DNA from: Pseudomonas vranovensis DSM 16006
GTDB taxonomy: Bacteria > Pseudomonadota > Gammaproteobacteria > Pseudomonadales > Pseudomonadaceae
Reading direction: 5' to 3'
Length of the DNA stretch: 64,000 nucleotides
Assembly (NCBI RefSeq): GCF_000425805.1
Contig: NZ_AUED01000001.1
Location: 248,001-312,000 of the forward strand
The position numbers were made by a program, and so were the translations under genes. Below are positions 34,219-45,627 of the stretch, one piece after another (position 1 is the first letter of the stretch; each line of letters starts with the position of its first letter). The notes below the pieces were generated by a model. That model did no database searches. It was given only the letters and a program-made list of their open reading frames with translations, and had not been told where the DNA came from.

Positions 34219-34431
34219 TTACTCTGGACGAACTTGTGCAGCCTGCATGCCCTTCTGGCCTTTTTCGGCAACGAAGGAAACGGTCTGGCCTTCCTTCAGG
34301 CTTTTGAAACCGTCGGTTTCGATAGCCTTGAAGTGAACGAACAGGTCGTCGCCGCCACCTTGTGGAGTGATGAAGCCGAAGCCTTTCTCATCGTTGAACC
34401 ATTTTACGGTGCCGGTTTGGCGATTAGACAT
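34219..34431 (-). CDS. Cold-shock protein (CspA family)
   Basis: 70 residues from ATG 34431 ([20 protein letters not shown]), preceded by GGAGATAC. RNP1 (KGFGFI) and RNP2 (DLFVHF) are both present, so it should bind single-stranded RNA or DNA through its beta-barrel. The upstream untranslated region is AT/GC-mixed and may be long, as is usual for cold-shock leaders. The precise paralogue (CspA, CapB or CspD) cannot be told from sequence. Confidence 0.93.
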   Translation of the reverse strand: MSNRQTGTVKWFNDEKGFGFITPQGGGDDLFVHFKAIETDGFKSLKEGQTVSFVAEKGQKGMQAAQVRPE

Positions 34432-34591
34432 GGGTGTATCTCCAGGAAACATGATTTTCAGTAGTGCGGTGTTGCCGAGGCCAACAGGGTGCACGCCGAC
34501 CATCATAGTCTAATTATGGGCTTGTAGCCCCTTTTACCTTCGCAGATTGCTGATCTGGAGCAAATTTGCGATGGATTACCTGGCCAAACGC

Positions 34592-34885
34592 CTATTTTTT
34601 CGGGGCGCAGGCGGCTGCAACTTTTTCTTGTGCGCGCTTCATTGTGCTGGCGTCGATGCCGTCCCGGCTGTCCAGGTCCTTGATTTCAGCATCGCTGAAC
34701 TCCTTTTCGATCACTTTGCCCGCGCAAGTGCAGTGCTGTTCGGCCGCGGTTTTTGCCACGCCTTGTTGTTGCGCCTGGGCAACGCAATTGGCCTGGTAGC
34801 CTGCAGGTAGCTTTCCGGCATGGGCCCCCAGCGGCAGTAGCAGGGCAGAAGCAGCCGCCAGGGCCAGAAGAGACTGAAGTCGCAT
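34592..34885 (-). CDS. Exported Cys-containing small protein
   Basis: 97 residues from ATG 34885 (MRLQSLLALAAASALLLPLG), preceded by AAGGAG. The signal peptide ends AHA-GKL. The mature domain is helical with four Cys in the pattern ANCVAQ, EQHCTCAGKVIEKEF and AACAPKK, suggesting disulfides. The family resembles small secreted proteins of unknown role in Pseudomonas. It is a single-gene unit by its flanks. Confidence 0.75.
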   Translation of the reverse strand: MRLQSLLALAAASALLLPLGAHAGKLPAGYQANCVAQAQQQGVAKTAAEQHCTCAGKVIEKEFSDAEIKDLDSRDGIDASTMKRAQEKVAAACAPKK

Positions 34886-35260
34886 AACCAAACACTCCTT
34901 GGGGTCGAGTCTCACAAGAGTAGGACGCTTCACAAACTCTGAGCGGAAAAAATCCGCGCAAGTTCACCCCAAAGGCGTAATTTCCGAATATTTCTGCCCA
35001 GGCGCCAATCGCCGCAAAGCTTTGTGCTAGCATGCCCAGCTCGGGATTGCCGCACGCTTTTTCTTGGCGCTTGCAGCTTGAAACTCCCCACTCAATTGTT
35101 TACCCACTTCCAGTCACTCTGGTTCGTTCCCTGGCAGGCTCTCGGGCTTCTGCCACTGTGAGGCAGGCTTTGCTTAGGCAAGGACAGGGGCGGATCGCGT
35201 ACTGGCTCATCCCAACCCACGTGACCTTTGGTAGGGGTCACCACTAGGAGAGGAGGCGCC
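34886..35260. other. Intergenic region and thrS leader
   Basis: About 375 bases between two divergent genes. No coding frame is convincing. Just before the thrS ribosome site (GAGAGGAGG) a hairpin GTGACC / GGTCAC forms at 35221-35241, which could affect translation, and the sequence upstream (TTTTTCTTGGCGCTTGC) has no clear terminator. I cannot locate the promoters. Confidence 0.4.
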
Positions 35261-37183
35261 ATGCCCATTATTACTCTTCCCGATGGCAGTCAACGTTCGT
35301 TCGACAAGGCCGTATCCGTAGCCGAAGTCGCCGCATCCATCGGTGCCGGCCTGGCCAAGGCCACCGTCGCCGGTAAAGTCGATGGCAAGCTGGTCGATGC
35401 CTGCGACCTGATCGAACACGATGCCACTCTGCAAATCATCACGCCCAAGGACGAAGAGGGGCTGGAGATCATCCGTCACTCGTGCGCTCACTTGGTCGGC
35501 CACGCCGTCAAACAGCTGTACCCGACCGCCAAGATGGTCATCGGCCCGGTCATTGACGAAGGCTTCTATTACGACATCGCCTACGAACGTCCTTTCACGC
35601 CTGACGACATGGCGGCCATCGAGCAGCGCATGCAGCAGCTGATCGACACCGATTACGATGTCATCAAGAAGGTCACCCCGCGCGCCGAGGTGATCGAAGT
35701 GTTCAAGGCCCGCGGCGAAGACTACAAGCTGCGCCTGGTCGAAGACATGCCGGATGAGCAGGCCATGGGCCTGTACTACCACGAAGAATATGTCGACATG
35801 TGCCGTGGCCCGCACGTGCCGAACACACGCTTCCTCAAATCCTTCAAGCTGACCAAGTTGTCGGGCGCCTATTGGCGCGGCGATGCCAAGAACGAGCAGC
35901 TGCAGCGCGTCTACGGCACCGCTTGGGCCGACAAGAAGCAGCTGGCTGCCTACATTCAGCGCATTGAAGAGGCGGAAAAACGCGACCACCGTAAAATCGG
36001 CAAGCGCCTGGGCCTGTTCCACCTCCAGGAAGAAGCGCCGGGCATGGTGTTCTGGCACCCTAACGGCTGGACCCTGTACCAGGTGCTTGAGCAGTACATG
36101 CGCAAGGTGCAGCGTGACAACGGCTACCAGGAAATCAAGACCCCGCAAGTGGTCGACCGCTCCCTGTGGGAGAAATCCGGTCACTGGGCCAACTATGCCG
36201 ACAACATGTTCACCACTCAGTCGGAAAACCGTGACTACGCCATCAAGCCGATGAACTGCCCTTGCCACGTGCAGGTGTTCAACCAGGGCCTGAAGAGCTA
36301 TCGCGAGCTGCCGCTGCGTCTGGCCGAGTTCGGTGCCTGCCACCGTAATGAGCCATCCGGTGCGCTGCACGGCATCATGCGGGTGCGTGGTTTTACCCAG
36401 GATGACGCGCATATCTTCTGTACCGAAGAACAAATGCAATCCGAGTCCGCGGCCTTCATCAAGCTGACCATGGATGTCTACGCCGACTTCGGCTTCAAAG
36501 ACATCGAAATGAAGCTCTCCACCCGCCCTGAGAAGCGTGTGGGTTCCGATGAGCTGTGGGACCGCGCCGAGGCCGCTTTGGCCTCTGCACTCGACAGCGC
36601 CGGCCTGCCGTACGACCTGCAGCCGGGTGAGGGCGCCTTCTATGGTCCGAAGATCGAGTTCTCGCTCAAGGATTGCCTGGGCCGCGTGTGGCAGTGTGGT
36701 ACCCTGCAGCTCGACTTCAATCTGCCGATCCGTCTGGGCGCAGAGTTCGTCTCCGAAGATAACGGTCGCAAGCACCCAGTGATGTTGCACCGCGCAATCC
36801 TCGGTTCGTTCGAGCGTTTCGTCGGAATTCTGATCGAGCACTACGAAGGTGCCTTCCCGGCTTGGCTCGCGCCAACCCAGGCGGTGATCATGAATATCAC
36901 CGACAAGCAGGCTGAATTTGCTCAGCAAGTGGAAAAAACTCTGGCCGAAAGCGGTTTCCGTGCCAAGTCCGACTTGAGAAATGAGAAAATTGGCTTTAAG
37001 ATCCGCGAGCATACCTTGCTCAAGGTTCCTTATCTCCTGGTTATCGGGGATCGGGAAGTCGAAACGCAAACTGTCGCTGTGCGTACCCGTGAAGGTGCAG
37101 ACCTGGGCTCGATGCCCGTCGCCCAATTCGCGGACTTGCTCGCGCAAGCGGTTTCCCGGCGTGGTCGCCAAGATTCGGAGTAA
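35261..37183 (+). CDS. thrS: Threonyl-tRNA synthetase
   Basis: 640 residues from ATG 35261, preceded by AGGAGG. Domain order: TGS ([14 protein letters not shown]), the editing domain with [13 protein letters not shown] and the Cys-containing YVDMCRGPH, then the class II core with motif 2 ([20 protein letters not shown]) and motif 3 ([15 protein letters not shown]), and the anticodon-binding domain at the C-terminus. It charges tRNA-Thr and starts the thrS-infC-rpmI-rplT operon. Six bases separate it from infC. Confidence 0.97.
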   Translation: MPIITLPDGSQRSFDKAVSVAEVAASIGAGLAKATVAGKVDGKLVDACDLIEHDATLQIITPKDEEGLEIIRHSCAHLVGHAVKQLYPTAKMVIGPVIDEGFYYDIAYERPFTPDDMAAIEQRMQQLIDTDYDVIKKVTPRAEVIEVFKARGEDYKLRLVEDMPDEQAMGLYYHEEYVDMCRGPHVPNTRFLKSFKLTKLSGAYWRGDAKNEQLQRVYGTAWADKKQLAAYIQRIEEAEKRDHRKIGKRLGLFHLQEEAPGMVFWHPNGWTLYQVLEQYMRKVQRDNGYQEIKTPQVVDRSLWEKSGHWANYADNMFTTQSENRDYAIKPMNCPCHVQVFNQGLKSYRELPLRLAEFGACHRNEPSGALHGIMRVRGFTQDDAHIFCTEEQMQSESAAFIKLTMDVYADFGFKDIEMKLSTRPEKRVGSDELWDRAEAALASALDSAGLPYDLQPGEGAFYGPKIEFSLKDCLGRVWQCGTLQLDFNLPIRLGAEFVSEDNGRKHPVMLHRAILGSFERFVGILIEHYEGAFPAWLAPTQAVIMNITDKQAEFAQQVEKTLAESGFRAKSDLRNEKIGFKIREHTLLKVPYLLVIGDREVETQTVAVRTREGADLGSMPVAQFADLLAQAVSRRGRQDSE

Positions 37184-37188
37184 TTACT

Positions 37189-37734
37189 ATTAAGCGTGAT
37201 ATGAGACAAGACAAACGAGCTGTACCGAAAGCCCCGATCAACGAGAATATCTCGGCACGTGAGGTTCGGTTAATTGGCGCTGACGGCGAGCAGTTGGGCA
37301 TCGTCTCGATTGAAGAAGCGCTTCGTATCGCTGAAGAAGCGAAGCTGGATCTGGTAGAAATCTCTGCTGATGCCGTACCTCCGGTCTGTAAAGTCCTGGA
37401 CTACGGCAAGAGCCTGTTCGAAAAGAAGAAGCAACAGGCCGCTGCGAAGAAGAACCAGAAGATCATCCAGATCAAAGAAATCAAGTTTCGTCCAGGGACG
37501 GAGGAAGGGGATTACCAGGTAAAACTACGCAACCTGGTACGTTTCCTTAGTGATGGGGACAAGACCAAGATCTCTCTGAGATTCCGTGGTCGTGAGATGG
37601 CCCACCAGGAGCTGGGTATGGAACTGTTGAAGCGGATCGAAGCTGATCTCGCCGAATACGGGACCGTCGAACAGCATCCTAAGATGGAAGGACGCCAGCT
37701 TTTGATGGTCATCGCCCCCAAGAAAAAGAAATAA
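37189..37734 (+). CDS. infC: Translation initiation factor IF-3 (ATT start)
   Basis: 181 residues if started at ATT 37189 (then [20 protein letters not shown]). The ATG at 37201 would give 177. The ATT is favoured because infC is a classic user of rare start codons (AUU in E. coli), which lets IF-3 limit its own synthesis. [20 protein letters not shown] opens the N-domain, [20 protein letters not shown] is conserved, and [16 protein letters not shown] and [12 protein letters not shown] mark the C-domain. Translation is likely coupled to thrS. Confidence 0.93.
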   Translation: MKRDMRQDKRAVPKAPINENISAREVRLIGADGEQLGIVSIEEALRIAEEAKLDLVEISADAVPPVCKVLDYGKSLFEKKKQQAAAKKNQKIIQIKEIKFRPGTEEGDYQVKLRNLVRFLSDGDKTKISLRFRGREMAHQELGMELLKRIEADLAEYGTVEQHPKMEGRQLLMVIAPKKKK

Positions 37735-37794
37735 CCACCTGGGCACGGCAGGCCTAGCGGTTATGTTTATCAACTGAATGCGGAGTATCCGAAC

Positions 37795-37989
37795 ATGCCA
37801 AAAATGAAAACCAAAAGCGGTGCAGCCAAGCGTTTCTTGAAAACGGCTAACGGCATCAAGCACAAGCACGCTTTCAAGAGCCACATCCTGACCAAAATGT
37901 CGACCAAGCGTAAGCGTCAACTTCGCGGTAGCAGCTTGCTGCACGCGTCGGACGTTGCAAAAGTCGAGCGCATGCTGCGCCTTCGTTAA
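37795..37989 (+). CDS. rpmI: 50S ribosomal protein L35
   Basis: 64 residues, [20 protein letters not shown] through [20 protein letters not shown], the invariable bL35 pattern, rich in Lys and Arg. It lies between infC and rplT as in most bacteria and is probably under L20-type autoregulation, though I did not map the site. Confidence 0.97.
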   Translation: MPKMKTKSGAAKRFLKTANGIKHKHAFKSHILTKMSTKRKRQLRGSSLLHASDVAKVERMLRLR

Positions 37990-38018
37990 TTTTTGGTCAA
38001 AGATAGAGGAAGTTACTC

Positions 38019-39496
<1,478 letters not shown>

Positions 39497-39532
39497 GTCG
39501 CGCACCCGTAACGAAACTTTCAGGAGAGCAGG

Positions 39533-41908
39533 ATGAAATTCAGTGAAAAATGGCTGCGCGGTTGGGTAAACCCGCAGGTATCCCGAGACGAGCTGGTTGC
39601 CCGTCTGTCCATGGCCGGCCTTGAAGTCGACAGCGTTACCCCGGCTGCCGGTCAGTTCACCGGTATCGTCGTCGGTGAGGTGCTGAGCACCGAGCAACAC
39701 CCTGACGCCGACAAGCTGCGCGTGTGCCAGGTCAGCAACGGCGGCGAGACCTTCCAGGTAGTGTGTGGTGCGCCTAATGTGCGCCCTGGCCTGAAGATCC
39801 CGTTCGCCATGATCGGTGCCGAACTGCCGGGCGACTTCAAAATCAAGAAAGCCAAGCTGCGTGGCGTTGAATCCAATGGCATGCTGTGCTCGGCAGCCGA
39901 GCTACAGATCAGCGAAGAGAACGACGGCCTGCTGGAGCTGGCTGCCGACGCTCCGGTTGGCGAAGACATTCGCGTATACCTGGACCTGGACGACGCCAGC
40001 ATCGAGGTCGACCTGACCCCGAACCGTGGCGACTGCCTGTCTCTGGCTGGCCTTGCCCGTGAAGTTGGCGCCCTGTACGCAGAGCGGGTCACTCGTCCGC
40101 AAGTTCCCGCCATTGCCGCCGTGCATGACGAAGTGCGCCCAGTCGAAGTCTTGGCGCCGGCTGCGTGCCCGCGTTACCTGGGTCGTGTCATCCGCAACGT
40201 CGACCTGTCGCGTCCGACTCCGTTGTGGATGGTTGAGCGCCTGCGTCGCGCTGACGTCCGCAGCATTGATGCTGCCGTCGACATCACCAACTATGTAATG
40301 CTCGAATTGGGCCAGCCGCTGCATGCGTTCGATCTCGCCGAAATCAACGGTGGCATCCGCGTACGCATGGCCGAGGAGGGCGAGAAGCTCGTCCTGCTTG
40401 ATGGTCAGGAAGTAGCACTGCGCAGCGATACCCTGGTGATCGCCGACCATACCCGCGCCCTGGCTATCGCCGGCGTCATGGGGGGCGAGCACAGTGGTGT
40501 TTCTGCCACCACGCGCGACATCTTCCTTGAAAGCGCCTTCTTCGAGCCAATTTCGGTCGCTGGCAAGGCCCGTTCCTATGGCCTGCACACCGACGCTTCG
40601 CACCGCTACGAGCGTGGTGTCGACTCGCAGCTCGCCCGCGAAGCCATGGAGCGCGCCACTGGCCTGCTGCTGGACATCGTCGGTGGCGACGCCGGTCCGG
40701 TTATCGAAACCGTCAGCGAGCAGCATTTGCCGCAGATTGCACCGGTGGCACTGCGTTCCGAGCGCATCAACCAGATGCTCGGCATGAACATGGACACTGC
40801 TGAAGTCGAGCGCCTGCTCAACGCGCTGGGCTTGAAAACCAGCGGTGAAGCAGGGCAGTGGCAGGTCGAAGTACCCAGCCACCGCTTTGACATCAGCCTG
40901 GAAGTCGACTTGATCGAAGAGCTGGCCCGCCTTTACGGTTACAACCGCCTGCCGGTTCGATACCCGCAAGCGCGCCTGGCCCCGCAGGCCAAGGCCGAAG
41001 CCCGTGGCGAGCTGCCGGCCCTGCGCCGCCTGCTGGTTGCCCGCGGCTATCAGGAAGCCATCACCTACAGCTTCATCGACCCGAAACTGTTCGAACTGTT
41101 CAGCCCTGGCGTAGAACCGCTGTTGCTGGCCAACCCGATCTCCAGCGACATGGCGGCCATGCGTGCCTCCCTGTGGCCGGGCCTGGTCAAGTCGCTGCAG
41201 CACAACCTCAACCGTCAGCAAGACCGCGTGCGTCTGTTCGAAAGCGGCCTGCGCTTTGTCGGCCAGTTGGGCAACCTGCAGCAGCAGCCAATGTTGGCTG
41301 GTGTGGTGTGTGGCAGTCGCCTGCCGGAAGGCTGGGCCAACGGTCGCGACACCATCGACTTCTTCGATGTGAAGGCTGACGTCGAAGCACTGTTGGGCTT
41401 CTCGGGTTCGCTGGCCGAGTTCAGTTTCGTACCGGGCAAGCACCCTGCACTGCATCCAGGCCAGACCGCCCGCATCGAGCGTGACGGTCGCGAAGTCGGC
41501 TACCTGGGTGCGATCCACCCGGAGTTGGCCAAGACCTTGGGACTGGATCGTCCGGTCTTCGTCTTTGAGCTGGTCCTGGGTGAGGTGGCCGAAGGTCGCC
41601 TGCCGAAGTTCAGCGAGTTGTCGAAATTCCCGGAAGTGCGTCGTGACCTGGCGTTGGTGGCAGGACGTGATGTTGCTTCGAGCTCAGTGCTTGAAGTAAT
41701 TCGTGACAATGCAGGCGAATGGCTGACAGACCTCAGGCTGTTTGATGTTTATCAGGGTAAAGGCATTGATCCTGATAGAAAAAGCCTGGCCGTTGGCTTG
41801 ACCTGGCAGCATCCATCGCGCACTCTTAATGATGAAGAGGTGAATACCGCGACCCAAAACATCCTCACCTCGCTCGAACAAAGGTTGAACACCACGTTAA
41901 GGAAATAG
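39533..41908 (+). CDS. pheT: Phenylalanyl-tRNA synthetase beta subunit
   Basis: 791 residues, MKFSEKWLRGWVNPQVSRDE. It shows the tRNA-binding EMAP-like domain (GIVVGEVLSTEQHPDADKLR), the B3/B4 editing domain (VDLTPNRGDCLSLAGLAREV), B5 and the FDX-ACB domain at the C-terminus (KFPEVRRDLALVAGRDVASS). It pairs with PheS in an alpha2-beta2 enzyme. The next gene starts 3 bases after its stop. Confidence 0.96.
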   Translation: MKFSEKWLRGWVNPQVSRDELVARLSMAGLEVDSVTPAAGQFTGIVVGEVLSTEQHPDADKLRVCQVSNGGETFQVVCGAPNVRPGLKIPFAMIGAELPGDFKIKKAKLRGVESNGMLCSAAELQISEENDGLLELAADAPVGEDIRVYLDLDDASIEVDLTPNRGDCLSLAGLAREVGALYAERVTRPQVPAIAAVHDEVRPVEVLAPAACPRYLGRVIRNVDLSRPTPLWMVERLRRADVRSIDAAVDITNYVMLELGQPLHAFDLAEINGGIRVRMAEEGEKLVLLDGQEVALRSDTLVIADHTRALAIAGVMGGEHSGVSATTRDIFLESAFFEPISVAGKARSYGLHTDASHRYERGVDSQLAREAMERATGLLLDIVGGDAGPVIETVSEQHLPQIAPVALRSERINQMLGMNMDTAEVERLLNALGLKTSGEAGQWQVEVPSHRFDISLEVDLIEELARLYGYNRLPVRYPQARLAPQAKAEARGELPALRRLLVARGYQEAITYSFIDPKLFELFSPGVEPLLLANPISSDMAAMRASLWPGLVKSLQHNLNRQQDRVRLFESGLRFVGQLGNLQQQPMLAGVVCGSRLPEGWANGRDTIDFFDVKADVEALLGFSGSLAEFSFVPGKHPALHPGQTARIERDGREVGYLGAIHPELAKTLGLDRPVFVFELVLGEVAEGRLPKFSELSKFPEVRRDLALVAGRDVASSSVLEVIRDNAGEWLTDLRLFDVYQGKGIDPDRKSLAVGLTWQHPSRTLNDEEVNTATQNILTSLEQRLNTTLRK

Positions 41909-41911
41909 CGT

Positions 41912-42214
41912 ATGGGTGCTCTGACGAAAGCTGAGATGGCCGAACGGCTGTACGAGGAGCTGGGCCTGAACAAGCGTGAGGCCAAGGAATTGGTCGAACT
42001 GTTCTTTGAGGAAATCAGGCACGCTCTAGAAGACAACGAGCAGGTCAAATTGTCCGGATTCGGCAATTTCGACCTGCGTGACAAACGCCAGCGGCCGGGC
42101 CGCAACCCCAAGACAGGGGAAGAGATCCCGATCACGGCGCGTCGAGTCGTCACCTTTCGTCCAGGGCAGAAGTTGAAAGCCCGAGTTGAGGCTTATGCTG
42201 GAACCAAGTCATAA
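41912..42214 (+). CDS. ihfA: Integration host factor alpha subunit
   Basis: 100 residues, [20 protein letters not shown] with the DNA-contacting [20 protein letters not shown] and [17 protein letters not shown] histone-like protein that bends DNA with IHF-beta, needed for sigma-54 promoters such as the one inferred before ansB. It overlaps the MerR gene by 20 bases. Confidence 0.97.
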   Translation: MGALTKAEMAERLYEELGLNKREAKELVELFFEEIRHALEDNEQVKLSGFGNFDLRDKRQRPGRNPKTGEEIPITARRVVTFRPGQKLKARVEAYAGTKS

Positions 42215-42551
42215 CGACGAGCTTCCGCCGATTCCAGGCAAACGCTACTTCACCATCGGTGAAGTGAGTGAGCTTTGTGCGGTAAAACCGCATGTGCTCC
42301 GTTACTGGGAGCAGGAATTCCCGCAACTCAACCCGGTGAAGCGACGCGGCAACCGGCGGTATTACCAGCGCCAGGACGTGCTGATGATCCGCCAGATCCG
42401 CGCGCTGTTGTACGACCAGGGCTTCACCATCGGCGGGGCGAGACTGCGCCTCTCTGGCGATGAAGCCAAGGACGACACTACCCAGTACAAACAGCTGATC
42501 CGGCAGATGATTGTCGAGCTTGAGGATGTATTGGTGGTGCTGAAGAAGTAG
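42195..42551 (+). CDS. MerR-family transcriptional regulator
   Basis: 118 residues from ATG 42195 ([20 protein letters not shown]), overlapping ihfA. The MerR helix-turn-helix is [20 protein letters not shown] and the second half is [20 protein letters not shown]. There is no Cys metal motif, so an organic or no ligand is likely. The pairing pheT-ihfA-merR is standard in gamma-proteobacteria, but the target genes are not known. Confidence 0.9.
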   Translation: MLEPSHNDELPPIPGKRYFTIGEVSELCAVKPHVLRYWEQEFPQLNPVKRRGNRRYYQRQDVLMIRQIRALLYDQGFTIGGARLRLSGDEAKDDTTQYKQLIRQMIVELEDVLVVLKK

Positions 42552-42657
42552 TCTTTATCGGGCCGGGAATTTTGGAAAAAATGCTTCCATAATTCAAAAG
42601 GTTAGGGTACATTCTTCAACGTTCTCAGCAACTAGGGGAACATGCTTCAAGCCCAGT

Positions 42658-42734
42658 CGGGGCGTAGCGCAGCCCGGTAGCGCACTTGCATGGGGTGCAA
42701 GGGGTCGAGTGTTCGAATCACTCCGTCCCGACCA
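42658..42734 (+). tRNA. tRNA-Pro (GGG)
   Basis: 77 bases with CCA. Acceptor CGGGGCG / CGTCCCG; anticodon stem CTTGC / GCAAG around ATGGGGT gives anticodon GGG; T-arm GTGTTCGAATCAC. Confidence 0.95.
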
Positions 42735-42750
42735 TTATTTTCAATGACTT

Positions 42751-42778
42751 AGCCCAATCTTATCAGGTTGGGCTTTTT
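42751..42778 (+). terminator. Intrinsic terminator after tRNA-Pro
   Basis: Stem AGCCCAA / TTGGGCT with a 10-base loop and a run of five T. Confidence 0.8.
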
Positions 42779-42910
42779 CATGCGTGCGGTTTTTCGGGAA
42801 CATCATCCGATCCGGTCCGCACGAATCGCCTGCCAAGACGAAGATTGCAACCTCAATCAGGTTGCCGAGACAAGTTTGTCTCGGCAACTAGAAGAGCAGA
42901 GCCAACGAGC

Positions 42911-43165
42911 CTACCCGTCCACGCTGCTTCCAATCGACCCTCTGGCAAGATCAACCGCCGCGGTGATGGCTGCGCGGGCTTGTGGACTGTTTTTCCAGCA
43001 GGTTGATCCTACAGCTGCCGATGCTTGAGCCAGGATGTCGCCGACATCCGATTTACCCAGCTCTGCCAGCGTTTCGATCCCCATCTGCTCAAGCCGGGTG
43101 ATGACGGTAGGACCTACGCCTTTGACTGCCAGCAGCGCGGTTCGCTCGTTTGGTGGAAATGGCAT
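42911..43165 (-). CDS. Helix-hairpin-helix DNA-binding small protein
   Basis: 84 residues. MPFPPNERTALLAVKGVGPT carries the HhH hairpin (GVGPT), followed by ERMEQMGI-type text (TRLEQMGIETLAELGKSDVG), then GSTCWKNSPQARAAITAAVD. The family consists of short DNA-binding proteins of unknown exact function, common in Pseudomonas. It converges on the tRNA-Pro terminator. Confidence 0.8.
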   Translation of the reverse strand: MPFPPNERTALLAVKGVGPTVITRLEQMGIETLAELGKSDVGDILAQASAAVGSTCWKNSPQARAAITAAVDLARGSIGSSVDG

Positions 43166-43253
43166 CCTTGAAATCCTTTTCGGGTGCGAGAGTTCCTTGG
43201 AGCTTGCACTAAGTTTGAGTGCTGCTCAACTGAACCGGTGAAATGGCAGGCAA

Positions 43254-43276
43254 AGAAAAGCCCGCAAGTAGCGGGC
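43254..43276 (-). terminator. Intrinsic terminator, minus strand
   Basis: Stem GCCCGC / GCGGGC with AAGTA loop and an A-rich left flank that reads as T on the minus strand; ends the gene at 43359-43565. Confidence 0.7.
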
Positions 43277-43358
43277 CTAAGGTGTCACGAGAGAGTAGGG
43301 GTAATGTGCACCTTGCTCCGTGAAAAATTTGTCAAGGACTGCTCGACGTTCCTCTCGC

Positions 43359-43565
43359 TCAGACAGCGACAGCGATCAGGTCGATTGTCCTGTCTTGAGC
43401 GTCCATGATGAAGTGCAGCGGCATGTGCTCAGGTGTATCAGTGGTTGATACTTCGAAACCACCCACGATCAGTGGCAGTCGAGCTTCCTGCTCAAGCGAT
43501 TCCTCCGCCAGCCTTTTGACCATTCTCGCGTGGTTCATTGCGATTTCACTGAGCGTCGACACGGT
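43359..43565 (-). CDS. Small protein, unknown
   Basis: 68 residues from GTG 43565 (VSTLSEIAMNHARMVKRLAE), which follows GGAG at 7 bases; an earlier start at 43649 is unlikely and an internal ATG is 27 bases on. FEVSTTDTPEHMPLHFIMDA is the longest recognisable stretch. A terminator follows, which supports a real transcript. Function unknown. Confidence 0.5.
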   Translation of the reverse strand, partial: TVSTLSEIAMNHARMVKRLAEESLEQEARLPLIVGGFEVSTTDTPEHMPLHFIMDAQDRTIDLIAVAV

Positions 43566-43725
43566 GCATCTCCGATAACAAGCAATTATTGTGGCCGCTG
43601 CCGCGTCAGAATTACGTCTTCCCGGGGCCGCTAGAGCCGGCTTGTGCAATAGCCACGCCAGAGGCTGGAGGGAAGTTGAGGTAATATTTCCAAATGCGAC
43701 GAGTGGCGGGTCGGGGGAGAGCTGC

Positions 43726-44298
43726 TCAGTTCAACACAATAATCCGCGACACCAATTCTGCACTGTTTTTTGCCTCAAGCTTTTTCATCAGGCGCGCCCG
43801 ATGCACTTCCACCGTTCGGTGCGAGATATTCAGCTTGCGGCCAATTTCCTTGCACGTCAGTCCGTTGACGATATGGGCGGATATTTCCCGCTCCCTGGGC
43901 GTGAGGTTGACGGTAGGCCTGAACACCCGGTCCATACGCTCGAAATGCCACACCATCAATTGGAATGGATCATCCGGGGTCAGGGTGTAGCCATTGGCGC
44001 GGGCCCAGAAGACTTCGCCACTGTGGTGCTGCATGAAACGCTCGTCAGAGTAGGCACCGTTCCTGGCGTGACGCAGCCAGCTCAGGCTGCGTTCGCCGAT
44101 GGCCTGGTAGTCGGCTTGCGACGGGTAGAGCTTGAGGATCAGTTCGCCCATCAGCTCATCACGCTCGTAGCCGAACAAGCTCTGGAAGGCTTCGTTGAGG
44201 TCGAGCATGCGGCGGTTGCCGGTGATGACTTGTGGCGCGGGCGACACCTGGAAGGCCAGGCGTTCAAGGTCTTGCAGTTGTCGGGCTGGGTCGGTCAT
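43726..44298 (-). CDS. PAS-LuxR type transcriptional regulator
   Basis: 190 residues. Residues about 10-125 form a PAS domain (RMLDLNEAFQSLFGYERDEL then GEVFWARANGYTLTPDD). The C-terminus is a LuxR helix-turn-helix: LTPREREISAHIVNGLTCKE, then IGRKLNISHRTVEVHRARLM. There is no receiver or acyl-homoserine-lactone domain, so the PAS domain must sense the signal. It is divergent from the thiolase-ligase-MFS operon and is its likely regulator. Confidence 0.88.
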   Translation of the reverse strand: MTDPARQLQDLERLAFQVSPAPQVITGNRRMLDLNEAFQSLFGYERDELMGELILKLYPSQADYQAIGERSLSWLRHARNGAYSDERFMQHHSGEVFWARANGYTLTPDDPFQLMVWHFERMDRVFRPTVNLTPREREISAHIVNGLTCKEIGRKLNISHRTVEVHRARLMKKLEAKNSAELVSRIIVLN

Positions 44299-44446
44299 GG
44301 GGCAGGCCTCCCTCGTTTCTATGGAGTTTTCCCACGCAGTATCTATCAGTCGGGCTACTCATCCCTATACGTAGTTGCACGAATAGCGAGGGCCTGGAGG
44401 TTGGGGCCATTGTAGGGAACGCCTGTTCAACCACAAGGATAAAACC

Positions 44447-45625
44447 ATGGCTACCGATTCCATCAGCATCGTCGCCGCCGCGCATTCGCGTTTTGGCCGC
44501 CTGAACGATGCCACGCTGGAAGATCTGATCATTGATGTCACCCGTGCCGCGCTGGCGGATGCGAATGTTGCCGCTTCGGAGATCGACGCGCTGTATCTCG
44601 GGCATTTCAATTCGGGGCTGGTTCCCGACGGTTTCCCGGCATCGTTGATGCTGCAGGCCGATCCTGCGCTTCGCTTCAAACCCGCCACGCGTTGCGAGAA
44701 CGCCTGTGCTTCGGGCGCGGCGGCGATTCAGGCGGGGATCAATGCGATTCGCTCGGGCGCTGCGGAGCTGGTGCTGGTGGTGGGGGCCGAGAAGATGACC
44801 TCGAACTCCACCGCACAGGTTACCCAAGCCCTGGCCGGGGCGGGGTATCAGCATGATGCAGAAGAGGCTGGGTTGAGCTTCCCTCAGCTGTTCGGGCTGG
44901 CAGCCGCGGGGTACGGCCAGCGTTACCAGAGTCCGCTGGCGGCCATGGCTGCGATTGCCGCAAAAAACCACGACAACGCCATGGTCAACCCGCTGGCGCA
45001 GATGCACAAGGCCATGAGTTTCGAGCACTGCAATACGGTGTCCGAGAGCAACCCCCACATCGCCGAGCCGCTGCGCTTGACCGACTGCTCGCTGGTCACC
45101 GACGGCGCGGCGGCGATCGTGCTGGCGTCGGAAAAACGCGCCAGGCAGTTCCGTCGTGAGGTGGCGATCCGCAGCATGGCTCAGGTCAATGACTTTTTGC
45201 CGCTTTCCCGGCGCGACCTGTTGGCGTTCGAAGGCCCGCAGCGGGCGATCCAGTCTGCCCTGAGCCAGGCGCAGGTCACGCTGGATGAGCTGAACTTTGC
45301 CGAGGTTCATGACTGTTTCACAATCGCCGAATTGCTGATCTACGAAGCCATGGGCCTGGCGCCGAAAGGTCAGGGTCATCGGGTACTGGAAGAGGGGATC
45401 GTGCAGGCCGGCGGTACTTTGCCGGTAAACCTGTCGGGCGGGCTCAAGGCCAAGGGGCATCCGGTGGGGGCCACGGGGGTGTCGATGCATGCCTTGGCGT
45501 TCGGCCAGTTGACCGGCAACCCGATCGGCCTGGCGGCAGCGAATGCCGAGTTCGGCCTGTTGTTCAACATGGGTGGAATGGCGGTGGCCAACTACGCCAC
45601 GGTGCTGCAGGCGCGGAGGGCGTAA
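44447..45625 (+). CDS. Thiolase-family acetyl-CoA acyltransferase
   Basis: 392 residues. ENACASG (Cys87) has the nucleophile Cys, EVHDCFTIAE and GGLKAKGHPVGATG hold the His and second Cys-type base region in the SCP-x thiolase pattern. Enzymes of this family split 3-ketoacyl-CoA or condense acetyl units. It is followed 2 bases on by an acyl-CoA ligase gene, so both should act on the same acid. Substrate unknown; a short or branched fatty acid or an aromatic side chain is possible. Confidence 0.83.
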   Translation: MATDSISIVAAAHSRFGRLNDATLEDLIIDVTRAALADANVAASEIDALYLGHFNSGLVPDGFPASLMLQADPALRFKPATRCENACASGAAAIQAGINAIRSGAAELVLVVGAEKMTSNSTAQVTQALAGAGYQHDAEEAGLSFPQLFGLAAAGYGQRYQSPLAAMAAIAAKNHDNAMVNPLAQMHKAMSFEHCNTVSESNPHIAEPLRLTDCSLVTDGAAAIVLASEKRARQFRREVAIRSMAQVNDFLPLSRRDLLAFEGPQRAIQSALSQAQVTLDELNFAEVHDCFTIAELLIYEAMGLAPKGQGHRVLEEGIVQAGGTLPVNLSGGLKAKGHPVGATGVSMHALAFGQLTGNPIGLAAANAEFGLLFNMGGMAVANYATVLQARRA

Positions 45626-45627
45626 CG

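Noticed and set aside
35207..37171. 654-residue minus-strand frame opposite thrS
   Set aside because: Shadow of thrS; His/Val/Gln-rich composition typical of antisense frames in GC-rich genes.
39902..41518. 538-residue minus-strand frame opposite pheT
   Set aside because: Antisense shadow without motifs.
42768..43028. 86-residue plus-strand frame after tRNA-Pro
   Set aside because: Starts in a terminator and is opposite the helix-hairpin-helix gene.
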